Shown here in pieces: positions 49,244 through 60,910 of a stretch of DNA of 64,000 nt. The translations under genes and the position numbers were made by a program. The notes under the pieces are model-generated. The model ran no database searches. It saw nothing but the letters and a program-made list of their open reading frames with translations, and had not been told where the DNA came from. The stretch covers positions 620,001 to 684,000 of the forward strand of contig NZ_LR738849.1 in assembly GCF_902702915.1 (NCBI RefSeq). The letters are read 5' to 3'. Source of the stretch: Desulfovibrio sp. 86 (GTDB taxonomy: Bacteria; Desulfobacterota; Desulfovibrionia; Desulfovibrionales; Desulfovibrionaceae). Numbering within the stretch: the stretch's first letter is position 1; each line of letters opens with the position of its first letter.

Positions 49244-49474
49244 CTATTCCAGAATTTCCAGCACAGTGCGTTTTTTGCACTTGATGGACGCGGCGCTCAG
49301 TATGGTTCGCATGGCTCGCGCCGTGCGCCCCTGTTTACCAATGACCTTGCCCAGGTCTTCTTTGGCGACCTTGAGTTCCAGAACGGTAGTCTGCTCGCCT
49401 TCCACTTCGCTGACCTGCACTTCGTCGGGATGATCTACAAGAGACCGGGCAATATATTCGATCAGGGCCTTCAT
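49244..49474 (-). CDS. khpA: KH-domain RNA-binding protein KhpA
   Basis: A 76-residue KH-domain protein with the [18 protein letters not shown] motif carrying the G-x-x-G loop. In other bacteria KhpA acts in a complex with KhpB on mRNA and sRNA and affects cell size. GGAGG lies seven bases before ATG 49474. It sits between rpsP and rimM, the conserved position. Confidence 0.95.
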   Translation of the reverse strand: MKALIEYIARSLVDHPDEVQVSEVEGEQTTVLELKVAKEDLGKVIGKQGRTARAMRTILSAASIKCKKRTVLEILE

Positions 49475-49631
49475 TGAGTACCTCCAAAGGGGTCTGCGCC
49501 GGAGAAGACCGGAGCAGTAAAGGCCGCGCGCAGTGCCGATATTGCCCTAAACGGCCTTACCCAACATGCTTTCGCATAGTTCGGGAGGCCGCAGGGCGTC
49601 TGCCGCCGTGGCGGAAGCTTAGCGGAATGCG

Positions 49632-49871
49632 CTAGGCCATGTGTTTCTTGATCAGGGAACGCACGGTATCCGTGGGTTCAGCGCCACGAGCCAGCCATTC
49701 CTTGATTTTATCCGCATCAAGTTTGACCTCGATGGGATCCTTCATGGGGTTATAATAGCCCAGGAATTCCAGCGGACGGCCATCACGACGGGTTTCGTCA
49801 GTGGCGGCCACAACCCGGTAGAAGGGGTGCTTTTTGCTTCCGAGGCGGGTCAGTTTCAACTTTACAGCCAT
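49632..49871 (-). CDS. rpsP: 30S ribosomal protein S16
   Basis: A 79-residue S16 with [36 protein letters not shown] and [20 protein letters not shown], all typical. AAAGGGAG precedes ATG 49871. It lies between ffh and khpA on the minus strand. Confidence 0.97.
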   Translation of the reverse strand: MAVKLKLTRLGSKKHPFYRVVAATDETRRDGRPLEFLGYYNPMKDPIEVKLDADKIKEWLARGAEPTDTVRSLIKKHMA

Positions 49872-49988
49872 GAGTCCAACTCCCTTTGAGGTGGTATGTT
49901 ATCGTTGCGCCCGGGAAAGGGCAAGGGCGGAAAAGCCCTGGCGCAAAGAGGTGTTGCCGTTACGACGGCGCTCCTTGCCGCGAAATAT

Positions 49989-51527
49989 CTATTTTTTCTT
50001 ACGCTTTTGGCGCTCTTTTTTCTTGCGCTTTTTTGCGGCCGCCGATTTTCCGGTACCCGTGCGCCCGCCGGGCGCGCCGTCCATACCGGGCAAACCGCCC
50101 ATTCCGGGCATGCCGCCCATGCCTGGCAGACCGCCAAGGCCGGGCATCCCACCCATACCGCCGGGCGGGGTCATGCCGGGAGGCATGCCGCGCATGCGGG
50201 GCATGGCAGGCATCTTGGCGCCCTTGCCGCCCATCATGCCCTTCATCATCTGGCGCATCTGCTCAAACTGGCGCACCAGCTGATTGACCTGAGCGACGGT
50301 CACGCCCGCGCCCTTGGCTATGCGCGCCCTGCGGCTTCCATTGAGGATGTCGGGGTTGCGCCTCTCGGCCATGGTCATCGAACTGATGATGGCTTCGGTA
50401 CGGGCCATTTCCTTTTCGGGCATGGCGCCGCTTGCTTCGGCCAGCTTGTCGCGCAAACCGCCAAGTCCCGGAATCATCTTGAGGATGCTGTCCAGGGAGC
50501 CGAGCTTTTTGATGCGGCGCATCTGGGTGCGAAAATCTTCAAGGTCAAAACTGGCCTTTTTCATCTTGCGGGCCAGTTCTTCGGCCTCCTCGGCATTGAT
50601 GGCGCTCTGTGCTTTTTCCACAAGGGTCAGCACGTCGCCCATGCCCAGGATACGCCCGGCGATGCGGTCGGGGTGGAAGACTTCCATCTCCGACAGTTTT
50701 TCGCCCATGCCCACAAATTTTACCGGAGCGCCTGTGACCGCGCGGATGGAAAGGGCCGCGCCGCCGCGCGCATCACCGTCCATCTTGGTGAGCACAACGC
50801 CAGTGATGCCAAGGCGCTGGTTGAAGCTTTCAGCCACGGTCACGGCGTCCTGGCCGGTCATGGCGTCAGCCACAAACAAAATTTCCTGCGGCCGCACGGC
50901 CGCCTTGATGGCCTCAAGCTCCTGCATGAGGGGCTCGTCCACATGCAGACGGCCCGCCGTATCCAGCAGCAGCACAGTGGCCTGCTCGCGCCGCGCCTCT
51001 TCCAGGGCGGCCTTGGCTATGTCCACGGGCTTCATGTCCACGGTGGAGGGATAGCAAGGCATGTCCAGCTGTTTGGCGAGCACGGTCAGTTGATCAATGG
51101 CCGCAGGGCGGTACACGTCGGCAGGTACAAGATAGGGGCGCATCTTTTGCTTGCGCAAAATATTTGCTATCTTGCCCGCAGAGGTGGTCTTGCCCGAGCC
51201 CTGCAGACCCACAAGCATGATGACCGCAGGCTCGCGCCCCTGAAGGTCAAGCCCGGCGGTTTCACCGCCAAGCAGGCTTACCAGTTCGTCATTGACGATC
51301 TTGACCACCTGCTGGGAAGGGTTCACGCCCTTGAGCACTTCCTGGCCAAGACACTTTTCGCGCACGCTTTCAACAAAGTCTTTGACGACCTTGAAGTTAA
51401 CGTCCGCTTCCAGCAGGGCCAGCCGCACTTCGCGCAGACCGGCCTGCACGTTTTCTTCGGTAAGCTGGCCGCGTCCGCCAAAAGAGCGGAATACGCCGGA
51501 AAGTCTGTCTGAAAGGCTTTCGAACAT
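49989..51527 (-). CDS. ffh: Signal recognition particle protein Ffh
   Basis: A 512-residue SRP54 GTPase. N domain MFESLSDRLSGVFRSF; G domain GLQGSGKTTSAGKIA, DTAGRLHVDEPLM, TKMDGDARGGAALS; M domain PGLGGLRDKL and MRRIKKLGSLDSILKMIPGL (in part). It binds 4.5S RNA and signal peptides for co-translational targeting. The C-terminal tail has a long Gly-Met-Pro repeat region ending in KKRKKKERQKRKKK, beyond the usual length. ATG 51527 has GGAG just before it. It heads ffh-rpsP-khpA-rimM. Confidence 0.95.
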   Translation of the reverse strand: MFESLSDRLSGVFRSFGGRGQLTEENVQAGLREVRLALLEADVNFKVVKDFVESVREKCLGQEVLKGVNPSQQVVKIVNDELVSLLGGETAGLDLQGREPAVIMLVGLQGSGKTTSAGKIANILRKQKMRPYLVPADVYRPAAIDQLTVLAKQLDMPCYPSTVDMKPVDIAKAALEEARREQATVLLLDTAGRLHVDEPLMQELEAIKAAVRPQEILFVADAMTGQDAVTVAESFNQRLGITGVVLTKMDGDARGGAALSIRAVTGAPVKFVGMGEKLSEMEVFHPDRIAGRILGMGDVLTLVEKAQSAINAEEAEELARKMKKASFDLEDFRTQMRRIKKLGSLDSILKMIPGLGGLRDKLAEASGAMPEKEMARTEAIISSMTMAERRNPDILNGSRRARIAKGAGVTVAQVNQLVRQFEQMRQMMKGMMGGKGAKMPAMPRMRGMPPGMTPPGGMGGMPGLGGLPGMGGMPGMGGLPGMDGAPGGRTGTGKSAAAKKRKKKERQKRKKK

Positions 51528-53371
<1,844 letters not shown>

Positions 53372-53399
53372 GCCGTGTGCCTTTGAAAAATTGAACACC

Positions 53400-53535
53400 A
53401 GGGCAATTTCGTCTTGAAATTGCCCTGGCCTCTGCGCGAGCAGGCATCCGCCATACGGGGCCGGGCGCACAGTGTTTGCGCTGCCGACGCCCAGACGGAC
53501 GCCATATACATATTGAGAACACGCATCTCACAGTG
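53400..53535 (+). repeat. Compound structured intergenic repeat, copy 2 (guaB/guaA gap)
   Basis: AGGGCAATTTC (53400-53410) and GAAATTGCCCT (53416-53426) form an 11-bp perfect stem; compared with copy 1 the G-C pair replaces A-T, so pairing is kept while bases differ. It continues with CTGCGCGAG, a GCGCA/TGCGC inner hairpin near 53467, and ATTGAGAACACGCATCTCAC near the end. Layout matches 440-573. Confidence 0.7.
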
Positions 53536-53632
53536 AGCATGCTCAGGCTGGCGGCGCAGCAATGCCGCATGCCCCCTGCACATAGGGAACCGGTGCGCCC
53601 CCGGCTGGGCGCGCACAGATCATGAGGAAGTT

Positions 53633-55168
53633 ATGCCCAGCAAGGTCATTATCATAGATTACGGCTCGCAAGTTACCCAGCTTATCGCGCGGCGCGTGCG
53701 CGAAGCCGGGGTGTATTCTGAAATCCACTCCTGTGTGACCACCGCCGAACAGGTGGCCGCCATGAAGCCCCAGGCCGTCATCCTGTCCGGCGGCCCGGCC
53801 AGCGTGGGTGAAGCCGACGCTCCGGCACTGGATCCTGGTTTTCTGGAACTGGGCGTGCCCGTGCTCGGCATCTGCTACGGCATGCAGCTGCTGGCCCAGA
53901 ACCTTGGCGGGCAACTGGCCCAGTCCCTCACGCGGGAATACGGCCCGGCCGACCTCAACCTCATCGCGCCCTGCATCTTGATGGACGGCGTCACCTCGCC
54001 CACCCGCGTATGGATGAGCCACGGCGACAAGGTTCTGGCGCCGCCGCCCGGCTTTACCATCACGGCCAGCACCAGCACGCTTGAAGTCGCTGCCATGGCC
54101 GATGAAAAGCGCAAAATCTACGCTGTGCAGTTCCACCCCGAAGTGCACCACAGCGTGGACGGCGAACGCATGCTCCAGAACTTCCTTTTCAAGATTGTCG
54201 GCATCAAGCCCGACTGGACCATGTCGTCCTTTGTGGAGCGCGTGATCAAGGAAATGGCCGAGCAGGCTGGCGACAAGCATGTGGTCTGCGCCCTTTCCGG
54301 CGGCATTGACTCCACGGTTGTGGCAGTGCTGCTGCACCGCGCCATAGGCAAGCGCCTGCACTGCATTTTTGTGGATAACGGCCTGCTGCGTCTTGGCGAA
54401 GGCGATGAGGTGGTCGGCTTTTTGCGCGAGCATTTTGACCTCAACCTCAATTTTGTGCAGGCGCAGGAGCGCTTTCTCTCCAAGCTCAAGGGCGTGGAAG
54501 ATCCTGAAAAGAAGCGCAAAATCATCGGTCATACCTTTATTGAAATTTTCGACGAAGAAGCCAAAAAACTCCCTGAAGTGGATTTTCTGGCCCAGGGCAC
54601 GCTGTATCCCGATGTCATCGAATCCGTTTCCCACAAGGGCCCCAGCGCGGTCATCAAGAGCCACCACAATGTGGGCGGCCTGCCCGATACCATGAAGCTC
54701 AAGCTCATCGAGCCTTTGCGCGAACTCTTCAAGGACGAAGTGCGCAAGGTTGCTGCCGAACTGGGCATGCCTGACTCCATCGTGTGGCGGCATCCCTTCC
54801 CCGGCCCCGGCCTCGCCATCCGTGTGCTTGGCGAAGTGACGGAAGAGCGCCTCAGCATTCTGCGTCAGGCGGACAAGATCGTGCAGCAGGAATTGCGCGA
54901 ATCCGGCTGGTACCGCAAGGTCTGGCAGGGCTTTGCCGTGCTGCTGCCTCTCAAGACCGTGGGCGTCATGGGCGACGGACGCACCTATGAGCATGTCATT
55001 GCCCTGCGCGTGGTCGATAGCGTGGACGCCATGACCGCAGACTGGGCCCGCCTGCCCGCCGAGCTTATCGAGCGCATGTCCGGCCGTATCATTAATGAGG
55101 TCAAGGGCGTCAACCGTGTGGTCTACGACGTGTCCTCCAAGCCGCCCAGCACCATTGAATGGGAATAG
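53633..55168 (+). CDS. guaA: GMP synthase (glutamine-hydrolysing)
   Basis: A 511-residue enzyme converting XMP to GMP. The amidotransferase domain shows [16 protein letters not shown] and the nucleophile [16 protein letters not shown], with QFHPEVHHS. The synthetase domain has the PP-loop [20 protein letters not shown] (in part) and the C-terminal [19 protein letters not shown] with final TIEWE. GAGGAAG precedes ATG 53633. It follows guaB in the purine branch pair. Confidence 0.97.
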   Translation: MPSKVIIIDYGSQVTQLIARRVREAGVYSEIHSCVTTAEQVAAMKPQAVILSGGPASVGEADAPALDPGFLELGVPVLGICYGMQLLAQNLGGQLAQSLTREYGPADLNLIAPCILMDGVTSPTRVWMSHGDKVLAPPPGFTITASTSTLEVAAMADEKRKIYAVQFHPEVHHSVDGERMLQNFLFKIVGIKPDWTMSSFVERVIKEMAEQAGDKHVVCALSGGIDSTVVAVLLHRAIGKRLHCIFVDNGLLRLGEGDEVVGFLREHFDLNLNFVQAQERFLSKLKGVEDPEKKRKIIGHTFIEIFDEEAKKLPEVDFLAQGTLYPDVIESVSHKGPSAVIKSHHNVGGLPDTMKLKLIEPLRELFKDEVRKVAAELGMPDSIVWRHPFPGPGLAIRVLGEVTEERLSILRQADKIVQQELRESGWYRKVWQGFAVLLPLKTVGVMGDGRTYEHVIALRVVDSVDAMTADWARLPAELIERMSGRIINEVKGVNRVVYDVSSKPPSTIEWE

Positions 55169-55177
55169 GAGAGCCTT

Positions 55178-55837
55178 ATGTTCGGTATAGGCAGCACTGA
55201 GCTTCTGGTCATCCTTGTGGTGGCCCTGATTGTGCTTGGCCCCAAGAGCATGGCCAACATTTCGCGCACACTGGGCAAGGCTTTGGGCGAATTCCGCCGG
55301 GTTTCCACCGACTTCCAGCGCACCCTCAATGCCGAGGTTGAAGAGGAAGAACAGAAAAAACGTAAAAAAGAGGCTGCCCAGGCTGCCAGAGAGGCCGCCA
55401 GAGCTGAAGCCGAAGCCGCGCAGGCCGCCGCCCAGGCGGCTGGTCAGGTAGCTGGTCAGGCCACGGAACAGCCCGCCGGCCAGGCTGAAGGCCAGACGCC
55501 CCAGGCTGACGCGCAGACGACGGAACCGCAAGACACCCCGGCGGCTGAGGCCGTGCTGGACACCACTGCGGTACATCCCGAACAGTCTGCCGATCAAGCC
55601 CAGGCGGCTGCCGAAGCCCAGACTGCCAGCCAGCATGCGCCGGAAGCCGCAACCGAGGCAGATCAGCCGCAGGCGTCTCCTGCCAGCGGGGCTGAAAATG
55701 ACGACACTGGCGTGCCTGTTCCGCCCGAGGGCAGCCCTCTGGCCGAAGCCCTTGCACGAACTGAAGCTGAAGCCCGTGCGGCGGAAGCCCGTCTGGCGCA
55801 GACCGCAACAGCCTCTGAAAACGGCGGCAAGGCATGA
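55178..55837 (+). CDS. tatB: Twin-arginine translocase subunit TatB
   Basis: A 219-residue protein. MFGIGSTELLVILVVALIVL with LGPKSMANISRTLGKAL is the TatA/B helix, hinge and amphipathic helix; the early glutamate (E8) favours TatB. The rest is an unusually long Ala/Gln/Glu-rich tail. TatB binds RR-signal precursors with TatC. The start has AGGAG and overlaps nothing upstream; its stop overlaps the tatC start. Sulfate reducers export many cofactor-loaded enzymes by this route. Confidence 0.85.
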   Translation: MFGIGSTELLVILVVALIVLGPKSMANISRTLGKALGEFRRVSTDFQRTLNAEVEEEEQKKRKKEAAQAAREAARAEAEAAQAAAQAAGQVAGQATEQPAGQAEGQTPQADAQTTEPQDTPAAEAVLDTTAVHPEQSADQAQAAAEAQTASQHAPEAATEADQPQASPASGAENDDTGVPVPPEGSPLAEALARTEAEARAAEARLAQTATASENGGKA

Positions 55838-57321
55838 TTGACGAAAAAAAAGCCCCTCTTGAGCAGGCTGCGATTGATGCCAAGGCGGCCGACTCCCCGG
55901 AGTCCGGTCAGGAATCGGATGCATCCGCCGCTCTGTCCGTTATAGGCCAGATTGATCTTGAGGCCGTCAGCAAGCTGGCGGCCTCTGCCACGCCATCAGC
56001 GCCACCAACGCCATCAGGCGATGCGGGCAACGCCGCTGCGCCAAGCGTCACGGCAGGCGCTGCGGCGGGCGAAGTCACTGACGCTGCGGCAAGCGCCGCA
56101 GCTGGAGCAACGGCAGGCGAAGTAACAGCCGTTGCCGCAAGCGCTGTGACAGACGCTGCCGCAAACGCCACGGCAATCCCCACGCCCGACGCCGCAAACG
56201 CTGCTGCTGACGACGCCCCGGAAAAAACTTTCGCTGCAACGCAGCAGGATGCGGCCGCCCCGGAAGCCGCCGCTGATTCCCTTGCAGAGCACAATGCTTC
56301 GGAGCCAGCGGCCGCTGCACCTGAAGCAACCCCGCCGACTGAAGCCACTCCGGCCACAGCGGCGTCGGGCGGTCAGCCCCCATTGCCCCCGGCAAGCCCC
56401 TTTCCGCCTGCGGGCACGTCGGGCGACGCGCCTCTTCCCGTTGCTTCGGGCGGCAACCTTCCCGCCACCCCCGATGACGATGACGACGATGACGAGCCGG
56501 ACAAGGCCATGGGCCTTATGGACCACCTTGGTGAACTGCGCATGCGCATCGTGCGCTGCTGCATTGCCATTATTCTGGGATTTTTTGCCTGCTGGGCGGT
56601 GGTGGACCCCATTTTCAACGCGCTGGTGAACCCGCTGCTGGCCGTGCTGCCCAAGGGCTCGCACGCCATTTACACCACCCTGCCCGAAGGTTTTTTCACG
56701 CGCATGTACATTGCCCTGGTGGCGGGCATCTTTGCGTCCAGCCCGGTGATTTTTTATCAGATATGGTCCTTCATCGCGCCGGGATTATATGAAGAGGAAA
56801 AAAAATACATCATTCCCATTGCGGTGATGTCCGCCCTGTTCTTCGCTTCCGGCGGGGCATTCTGCTACTTTGTGGTCTTTCCCTACGCTTTCAGCTTCTT
56901 TGTGAGCTTTGCCACGGAAGATATCGTGGCCATGCCCAAGGTCAGCGATTATCTGAGCTTTGTGCTCAAGCTTATTCTGGCCTTTGGCATCATCTTTGAA
57001 ATGCCGCTTTTCGCCTTCTTTTTAGCCCGCATGGGCGTCATCACCGGCGCCATGATGCGCAAGGCACGGCGCTACGCCATCCTTGGCATCTTCGTCGTGG
57101 CCGCCATTCTTACGCCGCCGGATGTGGTTTCGCAGCTTCTCATGGCTTGCCCCATGCTCGTGTTGTATGAAATAAGTATCTTAGTGGCCGCCGCTTTTGG
57201 CCGCAAACCCAAAAAGAGCGAAGACGAAGAAAGCGAAGGCCAGGAAAAGCAGACCGCCGCAGGCGGAACTACTGACGCATCCAAAGACGCCAAGGCCGCC
57301 CGTACCTCGGAGGAATCATGA
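55834..57321 (+). CDS. tatC: TatC with a long alanine-rich N-terminal extension
   Basis: A 495-residue TatC, the signal-peptide receptor of the Tat translocase. The TatC core starts near residue 225 ([20 protein letters not shown]) and contains the six-helix pattern with [21 protein letters not shown] (in part), [10 protein letters not shown] and [18 protein letters not shown]. The first ~225 residues are low-complexity, rich in Ala, Pro, Thr and ending with an acidic run ([11 protein letters not shown]). TatC normally starts within a few residues of the MxHLxELR motif, so this extension is exceptional. It overlaps tatB and hisB by 4 bp each. Confidence 0.88.
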   Translation: MIDEKKAPLEQAAIDAKAADSPESGQESDASAALSVIGQIDLEAVSKLAASATPSAPPTPSGDAGNAAAPSVTAGAAAGEVTDAAASAAAGATAGEVTAVAASAVTDAAANATAIPTPDAANAAADDAPEKTFAATQQDAAAPEAAADSLAEHNASEPAAAAPEATPPTEATPATAASGGQPPLPPASPFPPAGTSGDAPLPVASGGNLPATPDDDDDDDEPDKAMGLMDHLGELRMRIVRCCIAIILGFFACWAVVDPIFNALVNPLLAVLPKGSHAIYTTLPEGFFTRMYIALVAGIFASSPVIFYQIWSFIAPGLYEEEKKYIIPIAVMSALFFASGGAFCYFVVFPYAFSFFVSFATEDIVAMPKVSDYLSFVLKLILAFGIIFEMPLFAFFLARMGVITGAMMRKARRYAILGIFVVAAILTPPDVVSQLLMACPMLVLYEISILVAAAFGRKPKKSEDEESEGQEKQTAAGGTTDASKDAKAARTSEES

Positions 57322-57914
57322 GTACCGCCCCGCGCACGTCCACACAGGCGCGCACCAGCGCCGAAACCGACATACGCCTTGAACTGACGCTGGACGGCCA
57401 GGGCAAAACGGATATCAGAACGGGCTTTGGCCTGCTGGATCACATGCTGACTCTGACGGCATTCTGGGCAGGCATGGATCTCACCCTCATCAGTGAGGGC
57501 GATATGGAAGTGGACGCCCACCACACCGCTGAAGACGTGGGCCTTACCCTGGGCAAAAGCCTGCTTGAAGCGCTGGGCGACAGGGCGGGCATTGCCCGCG
57601 TCGGCTACGGCCGCGTGCCTATGGACGAAGCCCTTACCGAAGTTACCGTAGACCTTTCAGGCCGCCCCTGGCTTGAGTGGCGCGGCGACGAGCTGTTGCC
57701 GCCCGTACTCGCCGGGGAGGAAAAAGACCTCTGGCGTGAATATTACAAGGCTCTTGCAAGCGGCGCACGCTGCAATCTGCATGTGGAGATGCGCTACGGC
57801 AAGAATGGCCACCACCTGCTGGAATCCGCCGCCAAGGGTCTTGGGCTTGCACTGGCTCAGGCGGTGCGGCGGCACGGCACAACCATCCGCAGCACCAAGG
57901 GAGGTCTTGATTAA
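57318..57914 (+). CDS. hisB: Imidazoleglycerol-phosphate dehydratase
   Basis: A 198-residue monofunctional HisB for the seventh step of histidine synthesis. Metal-binding motifs are [27 protein letters not shown] and [14 protein letters not shown]; ending RSTKGGLD. Start ATG overlaps the tatC stop. A lipoprotein gene and hisA follow, all coupled by overlaps. Confidence 0.95.
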   Translation: MSTAPRTSTQARTSAETDIRLELTLDGQGKTDIRTGFGLLDHMLTLTAFWAGMDLTLISEGDMEVDAHHTAEDVGLTLGKSLLEALGDRAGIARVGYGRVPMDEALTEVTVDLSGRPWLEWRGDELLPPVLAGEEKDLWREYYKALASGARCNLHVEMRYGKNGHHLLESAAKGLGLALAQAVRRHGTTIRSTKGGLD

Positions 57915-58573
57915 TGCATAACCGCCTGAATATATTTCTACTCATCGTTCTGAGCCTCGTTCTTGCTCTGGGCGCCTGCTCCAAGCGTCCGCGCAGCACA
58001 GCCGATGTGCCGCGCAACCTCTCCGGCACCTACTCCATAACCGTGGCTCCCTTTACCCAACCCGTCAATGCAAGCCAGCTCATCATGGGACGCATCCCCG
58101 AAGACCAGGGACGCGTTCCCGAAGACATGCTGACCTCCCTGGATATGCAACTGCGCCGCGTACTGACCACCGACACCAACCGGCAGTACAAGTTTATCAG
58201 TGTGCGCACCCTGCCCAAGGATCTGACGACCTTTCACAGTTCCGAACAACCGCAGGCTTTGCCCCGCTGGATAGAATACGGCAAAAAGCAGGGCGCGCAG
58301 GTGCTGCTTATTCCCCAGGTGCTGGACTGGCACGAACGTGAAGGCTCCACGGCCGGGGTCACCCAGTCGGCTCACGTGCGCGTCGAATTCTTTTTGCTGC
58401 GCGTTGACACGGGCAGCATTATGGACCGCTCTGTTTTTGAAGAAAAACAGCTGGGCTTGTCGGAAAACCTGCTGAATATGGGCTCGTTCCTCAAGCGCAA
58501 GGGCCAGTGGGTCACTGCCGAGGATCTCACCGTGGAAGCCATACGCAAGGCTGTGAAGGATTTGGGATTATGA
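57914..58573 (+). CDS. Predicted lipoprotein within the his-tat gene series
   Basis: A 219-residue protein with a lipoprotein signal ([14 protein letters not shown], lipobox LALGAC, lipidated Cys22) and a soluble domain ([79 protein letters not shown]) resembling envelope proteins that build from short strands, such as the GNA1162/LpoB-like group; this is only a resemblance. The ATG overlaps the hisB stop and its stop overlaps hisA. Function is unknown. Confidence 0.75.
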   Translation: MHNRLNIFLLIVLSLVLALGACSKRPRSTADVPRNLSGTYSITVAPFTQPVNASQLIMGRIPEDQGRVPEDMLTSLDMQLRRVLTTDTNRQYKFISVRTLPKDLTTFHSSEQPQALPRWIEYGKKQGAQVLLIPQVLDWHEREGSTAGVTQSAHVRVEFFLLRVDTGSIMDRSVFEEKQLGLSENLLNMGSFLKRKGQWVTAEDLTVEAIRKAVKDLGL

Positions 58574-59316
58574 TTCTGTTTCCAGCGGTGGATATTCAGA
58601 ATGGCAAGGCCGTTCGCCTCAAGCAGGGGCGTGCCCATGAAAGCACGACCTTTGCCGAAAGCCCTGTGGACGCGGCCAAAGCCTGGGAAGATGCCGGGGC
58701 ACGCTGGCTGCACGTGGTTGACCTGGACGGCGCTTTTGACGGCGCTGCCCAAAGCCGACACATCGTGCGGGATATCTGCACGGCCCTTTCCATCCCCGTG
58801 CAATTGGGCGGGGGCATCCGCGACATGAAAACAGCCGAAGGCTACCTTGAAGCCGGGGTCAGCCGCCTTATCATCGGCACCCTGGCTCTGGAACAGCCAG
58901 AGCTTTTCGCCTCCATGTGCCGTGCGTTTCCCGGCCAGATCGGCGTTTCACTGGATGCTGAAGGCGGCCGCCTTAAAAGCCGCGGATGGGTTGAAGATAC
59001 GGGCATGACCGTTGATTCGGCCCTGCCCCGCCTGCTTGAAGACGGCGCGGCCTTTGTCATCTACACGGATATCGAACGCGACGGCATGCAGTGCGGCGTC
59101 AATGTGGCGGCTCTGAAACATCTGGCGCAGCTTTCCACCGTGCCCGTCATTGCGGCGGGCGGCGTGGCCACGCTTGAAGACGTAAAAAATCTCTACCCCC
59201 TTACCCTCAATACCAGCCTCATCGGCGCCGTGAGCGGGCGCGCCCTCTACGAGGGAACGCTCAACCTTGAAGAAGCCAATGCCTGGATCGACGCCCAGGC
59301 TGGTGTGCAGGTTTAG
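58570..59316 (+). CDS. hisA: Phosphoribosylformimino-5-aminoimidazole carboxamide ribotide isomerase
   Basis: A 248-residue (beta/alpha)8-barrel isomerase of histidine synthesis. [20 protein letters not shown] has the first catalytic Asp, VQLGGGIRD the phosphate loop, and [14 protein letters not shown] the second Asp region; [12 protein letters not shown] ends the family pattern. ATG 58570 overlaps the stop of the lipoprotein gene. A palindromic element follows 23 bp after the stop. Confidence 0.95.
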   Translation: MILFPAVDIQNGKAVRLKQGRAHESTTFAESPVDAAKAWEDAGARWLHVVDLDGAFDGAAQSRHIVRDICTALSIPVQLGGGIRDMKTAEGYLEAGVSRLIIGTLALEQPELFASMCRAFPGQIGVSLDAEGGRLKSRGWVEDTGMTVDSALPRLLEDGAAFVIYTDIERDGMQCGVNVAALKHLAQLSTVPVIAAGGVATLEDVKNLYPLTLNTSLIGAVSGRALYEGTLNLEEANAWIDAQAGVQV

Positions 59317-59339
59317 GGCAGAATTCGTTGGGATGCTTT

Positions 59340-59396
59340 GTGGGGGAGGGACCCTTTTGCAAAAGGGTCCCTCCCCCACACCCCCACCCCCCAAAA
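59340..59396 (+). repeat. Palindromic element copy G, after hisA
   Basis: The core is 59340-59379 (GTGGGGGAGGGACCC, TTTTGCAAAA, GGGTCCCTCCCCCAC), preceded by GGATGCTTT and followed by ACCCCCACCCCCCAAAAT. It is oriented with hisA, 23 bases after its stop. Confidence 0.85.
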
Positions 59397-59400
59397 TCTT

Positions 59401-59553
59401 TGGAAACGCTGATTTATTCCATTTGGCGGCGTTGCTTCACTTTTTTTGAAACAATCGAGGATGGAAGAGTCCACTCCTGCTTCAAAAAAAGTTCGCGCCT
59501 TGCCAAACGAAACAACTGCGCGTTTCCAAGAGGCCCTTTAATCAGTGCTTCCT
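59401..59553. repeat. MITE-like giant hairpin element
   Basis: The ends are inverted: GGAAACGCTGATT from 59402 and AATCAGTGCTTCC ending about 59552. The interior is also inverted: TTTGGCGGCGTTGCTTCAC with TTTTTTTGAA on the left answers TTCAAAAAAAGTTCGCGCC and TTGCCAAAC on the right. The whole 150 bp could fold into one imperfect stem. Half of it recurs at 34738-34803. Confidence 0.65.
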
Positions 59554-60063
59554 TAGGATAGTTCAAAGTGTGTTGTGATTTTGAGGGGGCCAAAGGCCGC
59601 GTCTTCCAGACAGCACACCATCTCAAAGTTCATCTGTTCTGGCTGATAAAAAACCCCAGGCCCGTTCGGACGCACGACGTCCACATGGGCCTGTTGTGCT
59701 GGGCACGTGTATGTCGGGCGCTGCCCACGTTCTGACCTGCCTGGCCTGCTGGGCCTGTCTTGCTCTGTCCTGGCCTGTTGCCCCGGGCTGAACCGCCCTT
59801 GCCAAGCCGTCGGGCAGTACCTATACTCTCCGCATGAAGTCAGCTTTTTACAACCAGCAACATCCTGGCCGCCCTTTTTGCGGCTACCCTGAAGAGCGCT
59901 ACTGGCGTTCCTTCCTTTAATTCCTCGCACGCAGATGTCCTTTGGCGCGGCGGCCCCGTCAGGCGGCCGACGCTCTGGTTGTTTCAAATCCCGGACAAAC
60001 TACGGCTGGGCACGCCCCTGAAGCCTGCCCGGCATGGTTGGCCGGACTGCACGCGAGGATAGA
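59554..60063 (+). other. Gene-free region upstream of the SMR pair
   Basis: 510 bp. A degenerate repeat at 59564-59640 matches 25438-25518; read on the minus strand it would encode MVCCLEDAAFGPLKITTHFE-like text, so it may be a remnant of a repeated coding tail. The rest is GC-rich with a CCTGG-rich stretch (59690-59780). No promoter for the downstream genes was pinned down. Confidence 0.45.
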
Positions 60064-60546
60064 ATGCTTGTGACCAAACCCCGCCACTGGTTCTGCCTTA
60101 TGGGAGCCATTGTTTTTGAAGTGGCCGGAACCACGGTAATGAAGATGGCGCAAGGCTGGGATTTTTCCCATGCCGCCCTCTTGGGACTGACGCTCATGTG
60201 GCTGGCCATTGCCCTTTCCTACTATCTGCTGGCAAAAGCCACCACCGGCCTGCCCGTGGGCGTGGCCTTCGCTTTTTGGGAGGGGCTGGGGCTGACGCTC
60301 ATAACCCTGTGCAGCGTTGCTCTGCTGGGTGAAAGCATGACCGTAAAGCGCGCCCTTGGCCTTGTGTGCGTACTGGCGGGCGCGCTGCTTGTCCATCACG
60401 GGACTGGACACGGGACTGGGCGCGAGACTGGGCACGGGTCTGGACATGGCAAGGAAGGCGCCACTGCCGCCATCCACCCCGCAGCGCGTCCCACGTCTGC
60501 CGCAGGCGGCACGCCGACGCAGTTTCGGGCAGGGGAAGGGGCATGA
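60064..60546 (+). CDS. mdtJ: Small multidrug resistance family protein, MdtJ-like
   Basis: A 160-residue protein with four helices. FCLMGAIVFEVAGTTVMKMA holds the conserved membrane glutamate of SMR proteins; LPVGVAFAFWEGLGLTLITL, ALLGESMTVKRALGL and CVLAGALLVHHG match MdtJ closely. With MdtI it would form a heteromeric exporter, spermidine in E. coli. ATG 60064 is preferred to 60034. The C-terminal tail carries Gly/His repeats from four 12-bp DNA units (60400-60447). The stop overlaps the next start. Confidence 0.82.
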   Translation: MLVTKPRHWFCLMGAIVFEVAGTTVMKMAQGWDFSHAALLGLTLMWLAIALSYYLLAKATTGLPVGVAFAFWEGLGLTLITLCSVALLGESMTVKRALGLVCVLAGALLVHHGTGHGTGRETGHGSGHGKEGATAAIHPAARPTSAAGGTPTQFRAGEGA

Positions 60547-60884
60547 TGCAAGCCTTCACGTCCTTTTTCAGCCTTTCACTGCTGCTGGTTGTGTTGGCCG
60601 CCACGCTGGACGTGCTGGCAAACCTTTTACTGGCGAAATCCGGCGGCTTTCGCCGCCGCTGGCTGGGCTTCTTTTCACTGGCGCTTGTGGGTCTGGCTTT
60701 TTACTGTCTTTCGCTGGCCGTGCGCCATATGGATCTGGCCGTGGCCTATGCCATGTGGGGCAGCTTTGGCATCCTGGGCACATCCCTTGGCGGCTGGCTG
60801 TTTTTCAGCCAGAACCTGCGGCCCTGCGCCTTTGCTGGCATGGCCTTGCTCATGACAGGCATGGCGCTTTTGCATATGAGTTGA
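60543..60884 (+). CDS. mdtI: Small multidrug resistance family protein, MdtI-like
   Basis: A 113-residue four-helix SMR protein. VLAATLDVLANLLLAKSGGF, RRRWLGFFSLALVGLAFYCL and SVAYA-type text (LAVAYAMWGSFGILGTSLGG) parallel MdtI. It starts at ATG 60543 (or 60546) in an overlap with mdtJ, with GGAAGGGG just upstream. The pair are translationally coupled, as expected for a two-component SMR pump. The usual membrane Glu position reads TLDVLAN, with Asp where many SMR proteins have Glu. Confidence 0.85.
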   Translation: MMQAFTSFFSLSLLLVVLAATLDVLANLLLAKSGGFRRRWLGFFSLALVGLAFYCLSLAVRHMDLAVAYAMWGSFGILGTSLGGWLFFSQNLRPCAFAGMALLMTGMALLHMS

Positions 60885-60910
60885 CGCCCGGGCGTCTGCC
60901 GGAGGCAATT

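Noticed and set aside
53543-55924. A 793-codon open frame antisense to guaA and tatB
   Set aside because: It mirrors the codon pattern of well-established plus-strand genes in GC-rich DNA, has no domain, and its composition (His/Gly/Ala rich) is typical of shadow frames.
59553-59987. A 144-codon minus-strand frame left of the SMR genes
   Set aside because: Low-complexity sequence over a repeat; only its last 25 codons resemble another place in the window, and that match is between repeats.
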